Shown: one piece after another, positions 21,732-31,498 of the stretch | Layout of the letters: the number at the start of each line of letters is the position of its first letter | Numbering within the stretch: position 1 is the stretch's first letter | Assembly (NCBI RefSeq): GCF_001028665.1 | Contig: NZ_CP011503.1 | Span: 1,984,001-2,048,000 of the forward strand | Origin: Burkholderia pyrrocinia | GTDB taxonomy: Bacteria; Pseudomonadota; Gammaproteobacteria; Burkholderiales; Burkholderiaceae | Length of the DNA stretch: 64,000 bases | Reading direction: 5' to 3' | The notes under the pieces: model-generated | Told to the model about the DNA's origin: nothing | Databases searched by the model: none | The model's input: the letters and a program-made list of their open reading frames with translations, nothing else | Program-made: the position numbers and the translations under genes

Positions 21732-23198
21732 TTATGCCGTACCGCCGACCGTCATCCTGTCGATCCGCAGGGTCGGCTGGCCGACGCCGACCGGCACGCT
21801 CTGGCCTTCCTTGCCGCACACGCCGACACCCGTGTCGAGCGACATGTCGTTGCCGATCATGCTCACGTACTTCAGCGATTCGGGGCCGCTGCCGATCAGC
21901 GTCGCGCCCTTCACCGGGTAGGTGATCTTGCCGTTCTCGATCATGTACGCCTCGGACGCCGAGAACACGAACTTGCCGTTCGTGATGTCGACCTGGCCGC
22001 CGCCGAAGTTCACCGCGTACAGGCCGTTCTTCACCGACGCGATGATTTCCTGCGGATCCTTGTCGCCGTTCAGCATGTACGTGTTCGTCATGCGCGGCAT
22101 CGGCAGCGCCGCGTACGACTCGCGCCGCGCGTTGCCCGTGACCGGCATCTTCATCAGGCGCGCGTTCAGCGTGTCCTGGATGTAGCCCTTCAGGATGCCG
22201 TCCTCGATCAGCGTCGTGCACTGCGTCGGGTTGCCTTCGTCGTCGATGTTCAGCGACCCGCGGCGGTTCGGCAGCGTGCCGTCGTCGACGACGGTCACGC
22301 CCTTCGCGGCGACCTGTTCGCCGATCCGGCCTGCGAATGCCGACGAGCCCTTGCGGTTGAAGTCGCCTTCGAGGCCGTGGCCGATCGCTTCGTGCAGCAG
22401 CACGCCCGGCCAGCCCGGCCCGAGCACGACCGTCATCGCGCCGGCCGGCGCGGGGCGTGCGTCGAGGTTGACGAGTGCCGCGTGCACGGCGTCGTCGACG
22501 TAGCGCGACAGGACTTCATCGGTGAAGTAGCCGTAGTCGAAGCGGCCGCCGCCGCCGCCGGAGCCGATTTCGCGGCGGCCGTTCTGTTCGGCGATGACGG
22601 TAACCGACACGCGCACGAGCGGGCGGATGTCGGCCGCGAGCGCGCCGTCGCTGCGCGCGACCAGCACGACGTCGTATTCGCCTGCGAGGCCGGCCATCAC
22701 CTGCGTGATGCGCGGGTCGCGCCCGCGCGCCATCTGCTCGATGCGCTCGAGCAGCTTGACCTTGGCCGTCGCGTCGAGCGACGCGAGCGGATCGGACGGC
22801 AGGTACAGGTCGCGGCCCGAGATGCCCTTCAGCGACGTCGCCGCCTTGATCTTCTGGCGGCCGCCGCCGGCTGCCGCGATCGCCTTGGTGGCCGCGGCCG
22901 CCTGCGCGATCGCTTCGGGCGACAGGTCGTCCGAGTATGCGAATGCGGTGCGGTCGCCCGCGACCGCGCGCACGCCGACGCCCTGGTCGATGCTGAAGCT
23001 GCCCGACTTGACGATGCCTTCCTCGAGGCTCCACGCTTCGCTGCGGGTGGCCTGGAAGTACAGGTCCGCGTAGTCGACGCGATGCGTGAAGATGTCGGCG
23101 ATCGTGCGCGTGAGCAGGCTTTCGTCGAGGCCGTACGGCGTGAGCAGGATGTCCTTCGCCAGCGCGAGGTTGCGGATGCCGGGTTCGATGATGTTCAT
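21732..23198 (-). CDS. tldD: Metalloprotease TldD
   Basis: Zinc-dependent protease subunit that normally acts with TldE/PmbA on unstructured peptides. The 488-residue product has the catalytic HEAIGH at residues 269-274 within GVLLHEAIGHGLEGD, the glycine-rich EIGSGGGGGRFDYGYF, and the C-terminal GGGQVDITNGKFVFSASEAYMIENGKI. I chose the ATG at 23196-23198 (MNIIEPGIRNLALAKDILL). The partner tldE/pmbA is not in this window. It follows the amidase gene on the same strand by 85 bp; yhdP and tldD are also neighbours in enterobacteria. Confidence 0.96.
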   Translation of the reverse strand: MNIIEPGIRNLALAKDILLTPYGLDESLLTRTIADIFTHRVDYADLYFQATRSEAWSLEEGIVKSGSFSIDQGVGVRAVAGDRTAFAYSDDLSPEAIAQAAAATKAIAAAGGGRQKIKAATSLKGISGRDLYLPSDPLASLDATAKVKLLERIEQMARGRDPRITQVMAGLAGEYDVVLVARSDGALAADIRPLVRVSVTVIAEQNGRREIGSGGGGGRFDYGYFTDEVLSRYVDDAVHAALVNLDARPAPAGAMTVVLGPGWPGVLLHEAIGHGLEGDFNRKGSSAFAGRIGEQVAAKGVTVVDDGTLPNRRGSLNIDDEGNPTQCTTLIEDGILKGYIQDTLNARLMKMPVTGNARRESYAALPMPRMTNTYMLNGDKDPQEIIASVKNGLYAVNFGGGQVDITNGKFVFSASEAYMIENGKITYPVKGATLIGSGPESLKYVSMIGNDMSLDTGVGVCGKEGQSVPVGVGQPTLRIDRMTVGGTA

Positions 23199-23283
23199 GC
23201 GGATATCGGGGTTTCTCAAAAAGTTGTCGGGTGCTTCTGGGCAGATGGGTTGGCCGCGCGGCGTTTCAAGCGGGGCACCGGAT

Positions 23284-24111
23284 TCAGGTCAGCACGCGGT
23301 GCCGCCACGCGGGCAGGCTCTGGCGCACGTCGGCGATGCGCTGCGGATCGATTGCGCCGAGCACGACGCTTGCGCCCACGTCGCGGACCGCGACGATCTC
23401 GCCCCACGGGTCGATCAGCATGCTGTGGCCCCAGGTGCGCCGGCCGTTCTCGTGCTTGCCGCCCTGCGCGGCCGCGAGCACGTAGCACTGGTTCTCGACG
23501 GCCCGCGCGCGCAGCAGCGTTTCCCAGTGCGCGCGGCCCGTCGTATACGTAAACGCCGACGGTACGACGATCAGCGTGCAGTCGCCCAGCCTGCGATACA
23601 GCTCGGGAAAGCGCAGATCGTAACAGACCGACAGGCCGACCCGCCCGAACGGCGCGTCGAACGCGACGACCGTATCGCCCGCGCGGATGGTGCGCGCCTC
23701 GTCGAACGACTCGTCGCCTTTCTCGAAGTTGAACAGGTGGATCTTGTCGTAGCGCGCGGCCTCGTTGCCGGACGGATCGAACACGAGCGTCGTGTTCAGC
23801 ACGCGATCGGGCTCCGGCGCTTTCAGCGGCAGCGTGCCGCCGATCACCCAGATCCCGTGGCGGCGCGCGGCGTCCGCGAGGAAGTGCTGGATCGGACCGT
23901 CCTGGTAGGGTTCGGCGAGCGCGAGCTTGTCGGTATCGCGGTGGCCCATGAAGCAGAAATACTCGGGCAGCAGCACGAGCTGCGCGCCTTCGCCGGCCGC
24001 TTCCGCGATCAGGCGGCGGGCTTCGGCGAGATTGCGCGCGACGTCCGGCGTGCTCACCATCTGCAGCGCGGCGACCCGGTAGGGCGTGGCGGAACGGGTG
24101 TGGTCGGTCAT
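23284..24111 (-). CDS. Carbon-nitrogen hydrolase, Nit-type (probable deaminated-glutathione amidase)
   Basis: Nitrilase-superfamily amidase of 275 residues. The catalytic triad is E50 (LLPEYF), K123 (DKIHLFNF) and C163 (SVCYDLRFPELYR). The sequence pattern, including FEKGDESFDEARTIRAGD, is that of the Nit1/Nit2 branch, known for repairing deaminated glutathione; that assignment rests on family resemblance. I chose the ATG at 24109-24111 (MTDHTRSATPYRVAALQMVS). It lies between yhdP and tldD on the same strand and is probably co-transcribed. Confidence 0.9.
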   Translation of the reverse strand: MTDHTRSATPYRVAALQMVSTPDVARNLAEARRLIAEAAGEGAQLVLLPEYFCFMGHRDTDKLALAEPYQDGPIQHFLADAARRHGIWVIGGTLPLKAPEPDRVLNTTLVFDPSGNEAARYDKIHLFNFEKGDESFDEARTIRAGDTVVAFDAPFGRVGLSVCYDLRFPELYRRLGDCTLIVVPSAFTYTTGRAHWETLLRARAVENQCYVLAAAQGGKHENGRRTWGHSMLIDPWGEIVAVRDVGASVVLGAIDPQRIADVRQSLPAWRHRVLT

Positions 24112-24162
24112 CGCGGGATCGGTTGCGTCATAAATGGGGTGCGGCCCGGCAGCGCGCGGCAC

Positions 24163-27100
24163 TCAGTGGCTCGTCGCATCGGCCGGACCGTGATTCATCT
24201 TACCCTGATCGCCCCGCACCCGCTCGATGTGCGGGTGCGCCCACGAGCCCGTGATCGCGTAGTCGAGCGCGAACGCGTGCGACAGCGTTTCCGACAGCGC
24301 GTAGTTCGCGGCCAGCACCCCGACGCCGAGCAGCGGATTGATGATCGCGGCCGCGATCGCCGCCGTGCCGGCACCGATCTTCGGCGCGACGTGTGCGTGC
24401 AGGTCCTGCGTCTCGGTGCCGAGGTCGACCGCGCCGCGCACCGTCACGTTCGCGGGCGCCGTCGTCATCGAGAAGTCGTCGGTGCGCGCAATGCCGTTCG
24501 AGATCCGGCCGGTGCCCGTGATCTTGTCGAACGGCAGCCCCTTGCCGACCACGTCGCGGAAATTCAGCGTCAGGAAGCGCGCGAGGCTTTGCAGGCTCAG
24601 TACGCCGAGGAGTTTCGCCGCGCCCGGATCGACTTTCAGGATCTGCCCGTGTTCGAGATCGACTGCGACCTGGCCGCCGAGCGACGGGAAGTCGACCGCG
24701 GTCGGGCCGCCGCGCCAGCCGACCTTGCCCGTTACCGTGCCGTGTCCGTCCGCGAGCGTGCGCGGCAGGCCGACGCGGTCGAGCAGCGCACCCGCATTGT
24801 CGATGTCGAGCTTGAAGTCGAACACGGTGCGGCGCGGCGCGTCGCTTTCGTCGGCGCCGCGGGCGAGCGCGCGGCGCGACGTGCGCCAGTTGCCGGTCGC
24901 CGTCAGCTTCGCGGCCGGGTTCGACAGTTCCAGCTTGTCGAGCTGCCACACGGGCGTGCCGTCCTCGTCGATGTTGCGCGCGTTGACGACGAGGCGGCCG
25001 ATGTCGTGGTTGCGCGCGACGACCTGGTCGACGATCAGGTCGACCGACGGTATCGGGCGGTCCGTCGGCGTCGGCAGGTTCATCGCGCGGCCGACGAGGT
25101 CGTGCTGCGCGCTGTCCGGAATCACGAGCTTCGCGAGCCGCGCGTTCAGTACGCCCGCGCCGTTGTGGCCGCCCGGCGCCCACGACAGGTAGCCCGACAC
25201 CTGGTTCGACGCGATGTTCGCCTGCCACAGCTCGTCGACGTGCGACGCGCCGACGATCACGTTTTCCCAGTTGCGCTTGAGCAGCTTCAGCGTGCCGAAG
25301 TGGAGCGCGAAGCGCTTCGGCGCGAAACTCGCGAGATCGACGCGCGACGGCGCCTGCTGCTCCGGCGCGTGCGGCGTGTCGGGCTTCAGCGTGCGGGCGA
25401 GCGCGAGCCACGCGTCGGCATCGAGTTCGTCGACGTCGACGGCCGCGCTCACGCCTTCCTGCGGCATGTCGGGCATCCGGTGGATGCCCATCGCGCCGCG
25501 CACCGCGCGCAGCGGCTGGCCGCGCGTCGCGTCGAGCAGGTAGGTCGCCGTCACCGGGCCGAGCGTCAGGTCGGCGTGTTCGAGGCGTTTGCCGTCGGCC
25601 TGCGGGGCCGGCTGCAGCGTGAAGCTGAACGGCATCGGCGTGCCGGCCGCCTTCGCGAACGGCGCCGGGAAGTTCAGCGCGACGCCCGTCAGGTCGGAGC
25701 GCGCGGTGATGTCGGGCAGGCGGCCCGGCGCACCGCGCACGGCGACCTTGTACGGCGCGTCGCCGATCACGTGTTCGAGCAGCGCCGCGGCCGCGCCGTG
25801 CAGGTTCAGGCCGCGCGCGGCGTCGAGCGCGAGCTTGCCGTCGACGTCCACCGCGTACGGGCCGTGCGACTGGAAGTTGCCGTTCGCGCGCACCGGGCCG
25901 CCGAGGAAGCGCCCCGACAGCTCATGCAGCGACGCGCCGGCCTCGGTGAACCGGACACTGCCGCGCAGCGCGGACAACGGCGGCACGCCGCTGGTCGACA
26001 GCGTGTTGCCGCCGAACGCAAGCGCGCCTTCGATGTGCGTGTGCGGATGCGGAACATGCTGCGGAATCGTGATCTTGAGCGCGAGCGACGCAGGCCCCTG
26101 TGCATCGATCCGCTGGCCGACATGCCCGCTCATCGTGCCGAGCGAGCTGTTGTCCGCGTAGTCGATCAGGTCGGCGAGCGGGCCCTGCGCATGGCCGTCG
26201 ATGACGAGCGGCGAGTGGGACGGATTGCCGAGATCGTCGATGCGGCCCGCGACCTTGGTCAGCGCGACGCGCTTGTAGTGTGCGCGGTCGATGTCGAAGC
26301 GCAGCTTGTTCTGCGCGAGCTCGAACACGCCGTCGATGCCGTCGAGCGCCGGCCAGACGCTCGGCGTGCCGTTCGCGAGCTTGCGCGGCGGATACGGCGT
26401 CGGTTCGAAGCGGCCGCCGGTGAACGGCGCGACGATGTGGAACACGCCGGCGTCCGGCTCGTGTTCGAACGGGAATTTCTCGAGCGGACCGCGGGCGACG
26501 ATCGACGCGCCCTTGGTCACCTTGCCGTCCTGCAGCGCGTGGCCGAGATAGTCGCGCAGGTGCTCGGACATCCCGGTCGGCAGGTAGCGCGGAATGCGCG
26601 CCACCGACGCGCGTGCGAACTCGGCGCGCAGGTCGAGCGAGCCGCGGCCGTGGCCGGGGTTCGTGTACGAGCCCGACACTGCGATTTCGGCATCGGGGTT
26701 CACGACCAGCAGGTCGTGCACCGTCACGTCGACGCGCGCATGCTTGTCGCCGGGCGCCGGCGTGATCGCCCATTTGGCGTTGCCGCGCAGCCGGTCGAAC
26801 GTCAGGCGCGGTTCGTCGAACTCGCCGGGCACCGTGACGGCTGCGTTGACCGTATCGAATTTCGCGGTGCCGCCGGTTTCGGTCGCGTCGACGCGGCCCC
26901 ACAGGTTCTCGATGCCGGGCCAGCCCGCGCGCGGGTGGCCACGCGGCGACAGGCCGGGCGGCGGCTCCTGCGCGGCGACGCTGATGCCCTGCAGGTCGGC
27001 GAGGAAGCGATAGCGGACGATCGGCGCGGCGCCGGTACGGCGCTCCTCTTCCGCGAGGTCCGCGCGCGCGGGCTTCGCGCGCTCGACCTCGATGTGATAG

Positions 27101-28362
27101 TTCGACACCATCCCGCGCGGGTCGAGCTTGATCAGCTCGTTGCGCAGGCGTGCCGGCAGCGGCAAGCCGCGGATGAATTCGCTGAGGATGCCGAGATCGA
27201 CGCGGTCGCCGACGACGCTGATCAGTTGCCCCTGGCCGGCCGTCGGCACGCGGTAGCGGGCCGTCAGCGTCGACAGCGCGAGCGAGCGGGCGAGCGGCGT
27301 GCCGTCGTCGAGCGGCGGCTGGCCGAGTTCCGCGTGGAAGCGCGACAGGTGCAGCGTGTAGTCGTGCCCCGTGTCCATCGCCATGTCCCAGCCGAACCCG
27401 ACCGCCGGCACGTCGAGCCGCGGCTGCGTCGGCCGCACGCGCAGCGTGACGTCGGCGCCCTGCAGGTCGCCGCCCGCGGAGCGCAGCCGGCCGTCGCGGA
27501 AGGTCGCCCAGATCGCGTTGTCGATTCGACCCGCGTGGATCGTGAGCGGTATGTCGAGGTAGCGGGCGAGCGTCTGCAGATCGACGGGGCCGGTCGACAG
27601 GTACGCGTCGCCGGTCCAGTTCGACGGCTTGCCGACCGGCGCGAGCGCCTTGTGCGTGAAGCGCGCGCGGAAATCGAGCGGGCCAAGCAGCAGCGTGCCG
27701 TTCGCGGGCGCCTGCAGCGCGGCCCGGTGCACGCGGCCGTTGTTGAGCACGGCGATCCGGATGCCCGACAGCACGAGTTCCGGCGCGTCGTGCTGCGCGT
27801 CGCGCCAGCGCAGCGTGCCGCCACGCAGCACGATCGCTTCCTGCTTCAGCAGCCACGTGCCGAACGTGTCGTTGCCGCCGTGGGTGGTCGTCGCGACGCC
27901 GACGCCCGCGATGCTCAGCGAACCGTCGGGCGCGCGCGCGACGACGAGGTCGGGCTCGTCGACGATCAGGCTCGACAGCGCGGGCGACAGCCGCAGCAGC
28001 GACATCCACGACAGCGCGGCCGTCGCGTGCGGGACCGACAGCGCGACCTTGCCGTCACGGCCGCGGATCGTCAGGTTCGTGAGTTCGACGCCCGGCTGCA
28101 TGCCGGACCAGTTCGGGGAAAGCTTGCCGATCGAAAGCTGCGCGTGGAGCTTGTCGGACACGAGGCGCTCGATGCGCGGGCGGAATTCGTCGATGCGGGG
28201 CAGCAGCACATAGCGCATCCCGAGGAACGTGCCGGCCGCAATGAAGTAGGTGCCGATCCCGACTGCCAGCGTCACCTTGAATACGCGACGCAGGACCGGA
28301 TGATCGTGCTTCGGAGGTCCCGCTTCGGGCGCTGCTACGGCGGATTCCTGACGGTCGGACAT
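24163..28362 (-). CDS. yhdP: AsmA-like envelope protein YhdP
   Basis: A very large (1399 residues) AsmA/TAM-family protein. One N-terminal transmembrane anchor (about residues 23-52, LRRVFKVTLAVGIGTYFIAAG) is followed by a long periplasmic beta-rich repeat region and an AsmA-like C-terminal domain (LGVLSLQSLARFLTLNFRDV; FDKITGTGRISNGIARTDDF). Family members bridge the periplasm and help move phospholipids to the outer membrane. Length matches enterobacterial YhdP closely. It heads the unit yhdP, amidase, tldD and is divergent from glnE across 230 bp. Confidence 0.93.
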   Translation of the reverse strand: MSDRQESAVAAPEAGPPKHDHPVLRRVFKVTLAVGIGTYFIAAGTFLGMRYVLLPRIDEFRPRIERLVSDKLHAQLSIGKLSPNWSGMQPGVELTNLTIRGRDGKVALSVPHATAALSWMSLLRLSPALSSLIVDEPDLVVARAPDGSLSIAGVGVATTTHGGNDTFGTWLLKQEAIVLRGGTLRWRDAQHDAPELVLSGIRIAVLNNGRVHRAALQAPANGTLLLGPLDFRARFTHKALAPVGKPSNWTGDAYLSTGPVDLQTLARYLDIPLTIHAGRIDNAIWATFRDGRLRSAGGDLQGADVTLRVRPTQPRLDVPAVGFGWDMAMDTGHDYTLHLSRFHAELGQPPLDDGTPLARSLALSTLTARYRVPTAGQGQLISVVGDRVDLGILSEFIRGLPLPARLRNELIKLDPRGMVSNYHIEVERAKPARADLAEEERRTGAAPIVRYRFLADLQGISVAAQEPPPGLSPRGHPRAGWPGIENLWGRVDATETGGTAKFDTVNAAVTVPGEFDEPRLTFDRLRGNAKWAITPAPGDKHARVDVTVHDLLVVNPDAEIAVSGSYTNPGHGRGSLDLRAEFARASVARIPRYLPTGMSEHLRDYLGHALQDGKVTKGASIVARGPLEKFPFEHEPDAGVFHIVAPFTGGRFEPTPYPPRKLANGTPSVWPALDGIDGVFELAQNKLRFDIDRAHYKRVALTKVAGRIDDLGNPSHSPLVIDGHAQGPLADLIDYADNSSLGTMSGHVGQRIDAQGPASLALKITIPQHVPHPHTHIEGALAFGGNTLSTSGVPPLSALRGSVRFTEAGASLHELSGRFLGGPVRANGNFQSHGPYAVDVDGKLALDAARGLNLHGAAAALLEHVIGDAPYKVAVRGAPGRLPDITARSDLTGVALNFPAPFAKAAGTPMPFSFTLQPAPQADGKRLEHADLTLGPVTATYLLDATRGQPLRAVRGAMGIHRMPDMPQEGVSAAVDVDELDADAWLALARTLKPDTPHAPEQQAPSRVDLASFAPKRFALHFGTLKLLKRNWENVIVGASHVDELWQANIASNQVSGYLSWAPGGHNGAGVLNARLAKLVIPDSAQHDLVGRAMNLPTPTDRPIPSVDLIVDQVVARNHDIGRLVVNARNIDEDGTPVWQLDKLELSNPAAKLTATGNWRTSRRALARGADESDAPRRTVFDFKLDIDNAGALLDRVGLPRTLADGHGTVTGKVGWRGGPTAVDFPSLGGQVAVDLEHGQILKVDPGAAKLLGVLSLQSLARFLTLNFRDVVGKGLPFDKITGTGRISNGIARTDDFSMTTAPANVTVRGAVDLGTETQDLHAHVAPKIGAGTAAIAAAIINPLLGVGVLAANYALSETLSHAFALDYAITGSWAHPHIERVRGDQGKMNHGPADATSH

Positions 28363-28592
28363 GCGGCGGAAGGGCGACGATATGGTAGTTTTGCAGATTG
28401 ACGTTGAAATGTATCACACGGGTTCGTGCCGGCGGCCGTTGCGGCAGCGCGGCACGGGCTTTCCGGCGCGCGGTTTCGCGGCGGACGCACGTGCGTCCCG
28501 CGATGCCGCGCCGAGTCCATGGGGCCGGCCGGCAGCGGGGCGCGCACGCGTTTGCCCGCACCGGCCGGCCTTACCGCCAGGCCCGCTTCTCG

Positions 28593-31394
28593 ATGACCGA
28601 CGCTTCCGCCCTGATCAGCACGTCCTATTCCCGTTATATCGCGCGCGCGGCCGCCGCGCGGCCCGCGCTGGCCGAACAGGTCGCCGCGTGGGCCGCCGCG
28701 CCGCTCGCCCGCGCGCAGCTCGATGCGCGCCTCACCGAACTGCTCGCGATGCCGGACGGCGCGGCCGCGCCGTCCGAGGAGCAACTGAAGCGCGCGCTGC
28801 GGCAACTGCGCGCCGAGGCGTTCGGCGCAGTCGCGGAGCGCGACCTGCGCGGGCTGGCGGACGTGGCCGAGGTGACGGGCGCGATGACCGATCTCGCCGA
28901 GGTGGCCGTGCAGCGCTCGCTTGCGCTGCTGTCGGCCGAGCTCGAGGCGCTGTACGGCGAGCCGCGCGGCGCCGACGGCCAGCGCGTCGTGCTCGGCGTG
29001 GTCGGGATGGGCAAGCTCGGCGGCCGCGAGCTGAACGTGTCGTCGGACATCGACCTGATCTTCGTGTACGAGGACGACGGCGAGACGACCGGCGGCGCGC
29101 GCGCGCCGCTGTCGACGCAGGAATACTTCACGCGGCTCGGCCGGCGCCTGATCGGCGTGCTGTCCGAGGTCACGGCCGACGGCTACGTGTTTCGCGTCGA
29201 CATGCGGCTGCGCCCGAACGGCGATTCGGGGCCGCTCGTGTGCAGCCTCGGGATGCTCGAGGAATATTTCTACGTGCAGGGGCGCGAGTGGGAGCGCTAT
29301 GCCTGGATCAAGGGGCGGCTCGTGTCGGAAGGCGACAGCGACGCGGCGCGGCGGCTGGAGTCGCAGCTCGAGTCGATCGTCAAGCCGTTCGTGTACCGCC
29401 GCTATCTCGACTTCGGCGTGATCGGCGCGATCCGTTCGCTGCACCAGCAGATCCGGCAGGAAGCCGCGCGCCGCGCGTCGATGCGGCCCGACAAGGCCGA
29501 CGACATCAAGCTCGGGCGCGGCGGGATCCGCGAGATCGAGTTCAGCGCGCAGGTGTTCCAGTTGATCCGCGGCGGCCAGGATGCGGAGTTCCGCGTGCGG
29601 CCGACGCTCGCGGTGCTGCGCCATGCGCAGGCGCGCGGGCTGATCGGCGAGGACGTGCGTGCCCGCCTGACCGCCGCTTACAACTTCCTGCGCACGCTCG
29701 AGCACCGGCTGCAGTACCGCAACGACGCGCAGACGCACGCGATGCCGGTCGAGCCCGACGAACGCGCGGCGCTGGCCGCGTCGCTCGGTTTTGCCGACTA
29801 TGCGGCGCTGATGACGGTGCTGGACGAGTACCGGAACTTCGTCGAGGCGCAGTTCGACCAGATCTTCGCCGACAAGGTGAACGGCGCGCCCTGCGGCGCG
29901 GGCGAAGAGACGGCCGCCGCGTGGATCTGGAGCGGCGCGCTCGCCGACGACGGAGAGGACGACGCGCTCGCGGCCCGCCTCGACGGCCTCGGCTTCGCCG
30001 ATCCGGCGGCGGTGCTCGCGCGGCTGCGCGCGGTGTGGCAATCGTCGCGCTACACGGGCCTGCCGGAAAAGAGCCGGCACCGCTTCGACCGCGTCGCGCA
30101 GCGCGCGCTGGAGGCCGCGCCGCGGATCGACTCCGCGCGCCGCGACGACACGATCGTGCGCCTGTTCGACCTGCTCGAGACGGTCAGCCGGCGCGGCGTC
30201 TATCTCGCGCTGCTGACCGAATATCCGGCCGCGCTCGACCGCGTGCTGTCGGTGCTCGGTGCGACGCGCTGGGGCGGCGGCTACCTGATCCGCCACCCGC
30301 AACTGCTCGACGAACTGCTCGACGACGAGGCGATCGCGAGCCCGTTCGACTGGCCCGCGTTCAAGGACGCGCTGCGCGCGCGCCTCGCGGCGGCCGACGG
30401 CCCCGAGCAGCAGATGGACCTGCTGCGGCACGCGCAGCACGCGGAGGTGTTCCGGATCCTGCTGATCGATCTCGCCGGGCAACTGTCGGTCGAGCATGTG
30501 AGCGACCGGCTGTCCGAGCTGGCCGACGCGGTGCTCGACGTGACGATCGAAGTCGTCTGGTCGCAGCTCGCGAAGCGCCATCGCGACGTGCCGAAGTTCG
30601 CGGTGATCGCGTACGGCAAGCTCGGCGGCAAGGAGCTCGGCTACGCGTCGGATCTCGACCTGATCTTCCTGTACGACGACCCCGACGAGCGTTCGGCGGA
30701 CGTCTACACGACCTTCACGCGGCGGCTCATCACGTGGCTCACGACGGCGACCGGCGCGGGTGCGCTGTTCGACATCGACCTGCGGCTGCGGCCGAACGGC
30801 GAGGCCGGGCTGCTCGTCACCGATCTCGACGCGTTCCGCCGCTACCAGCTGCGCGAGGGCGACGCCGCGAATACCGCATGGGTGTGGGAGCACCAGGCGC
30901 TGACGCGCGCCCGCTACAGCGCGGGCGATGCGCAGATCGGCGCGGACTTCGAGGCGATCCGCCAGCAGGTGTTGACGACGCCGCGCGATGGCGGCGTGCT
31001 CGCGAAGGAGATCGTCGACATGCGCGGCAAGGTGTTTGCCGGCCACCCGAACCAGACCGAGCTGTTCGACCTGAAGCACGATCGCGGCGGGATGGTCGAC
31101 ATCGAGTTCATCGTCCAGTACTGGGTGCTGCTGCACGCATCGAGCGACGCCGAGCTGATCCGCAACACGGGCAACATCGCGCTGCTGCGCGAGGTCGCGC
31201 GCTTCGGGCTGATGGGCGAGGACGAGGCCGAACGCGTCGGTGCGGCCTACCGCAAGTACCGGAAGCTGCAGCACAAGCTGCGGCTCGACGGGATGGAGAA
31301 GGCGCGCGTCGATCCGGCCGTGGTGGCCGACGAGCGGGCGGCCGTGACTGCGCTGTGGACGCGTGTGTTCGGGGAGGTTGAAACGGGTGTTTGA
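28593..31394 (+). CDS. glnE: Bifunctional glutamine synthetase adenylyltransferase/deadenylase
   Basis: Controls glutamine synthetase by adding or removing AMP in response to PII. The 933-residue product has two nucleotidyltransferase domains. The first is near residues 137-160 (GMGKLGGRELNVSSDIDLIF, de-adenylylating half) and the second near 670-695 (AYGKLGGKELGYASDLDLIF, adenylylating half); each keeps its paired acidic residues. I chose the ATG at 28593 (MTDASALISTSYSRYIARA) because the longer frame upstream is basic and unconserved. It is divergent from yhdP and convergent with recN. Confidence 0.96.
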   Translation: MTDASALISTSYSRYIARAAAARPALAEQVAAWAAAPLARAQLDARLTELLAMPDGAAAPSEEQLKRALRQLRAEAFGAVAERDLRGLADVAEVTGAMTDLAEVAVQRSLALLSAELEALYGEPRGADGQRVVLGVVGMGKLGGRELNVSSDIDLIFVYEDDGETTGGARAPLSTQEYFTRLGRRLIGVLSEVTADGYVFRVDMRLRPNGDSGPLVCSLGMLEEYFYVQGREWERYAWIKGRLVSEGDSDAARRLESQLESIVKPFVYRRYLDFGVIGAIRSLHQQIRQEAARRASMRPDKADDIKLGRGGIREIEFSAQVFQLIRGGQDAEFRVRPTLAVLRHAQARGLIGEDVRARLTAAYNFLRTLEHRLQYRNDAQTHAMPVEPDERAALAASLGFADYAALMTVLDEYRNFVEAQFDQIFADKVNGAPCGAGEETAAAWIWSGALADDGEDDALAARLDGLGFADPAAVLARLRAVWQSSRYTGLPEKSRHRFDRVAQRALEAAPRIDSARRDDTIVRLFDLLETVSRRGVYLALLTEYPAALDRVLSVLGATRWGGGYLIRHPQLLDELLDDEAIASPFDWPAFKDALRARLAAADGPEQQMDLLRHAQHAEVFRILLIDLAGQLSVEHVSDRLSELADAVLDVTIEVVWSQLAKRHRDVPKFAVIAYGKLGGKELGYASDLDLIFLYDDPDERSADVYTTFTRRLITWLTTATGAGALFDIDLRLRPNGEAGLLVTDLDAFRRYQLREGDAANTAWVWEHQALTRARYSAGDAQIGADFEAIRQQVLTTPRDGGVLAKEIVDMRGKVFAGHPNQTELFDLKHDRGGMVDIEFIVQYWVLLHASSDAELIRNTGNIALLREVARFGLMGEDEAERVGAAYRKYRKLQHKLRLDGMEKARVDPAVVADERAAVTALWTRVFGEVETGV

Positions 31395-31498
31395 ACGACG
31401 GTGGGGCGGGTTGCGGGCGCTTCGTCCGCGGGCGCTCCGCCGTGAAAGCCGAACGGTGCGAGCCCGTTCGGCGTGGACGGGACAGCCGGACGGCCGCG

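Noticed and set aside
23086..28401. A 1771-codon open frame on the plus strand opposite yhdP, tldD and the amidase
   Set aside because: It is the antisense shadow of high-GC genes: its translation is Arg/Ala/Val/Asp-rich without domains, while the minus strand encodes recognisable proteins.
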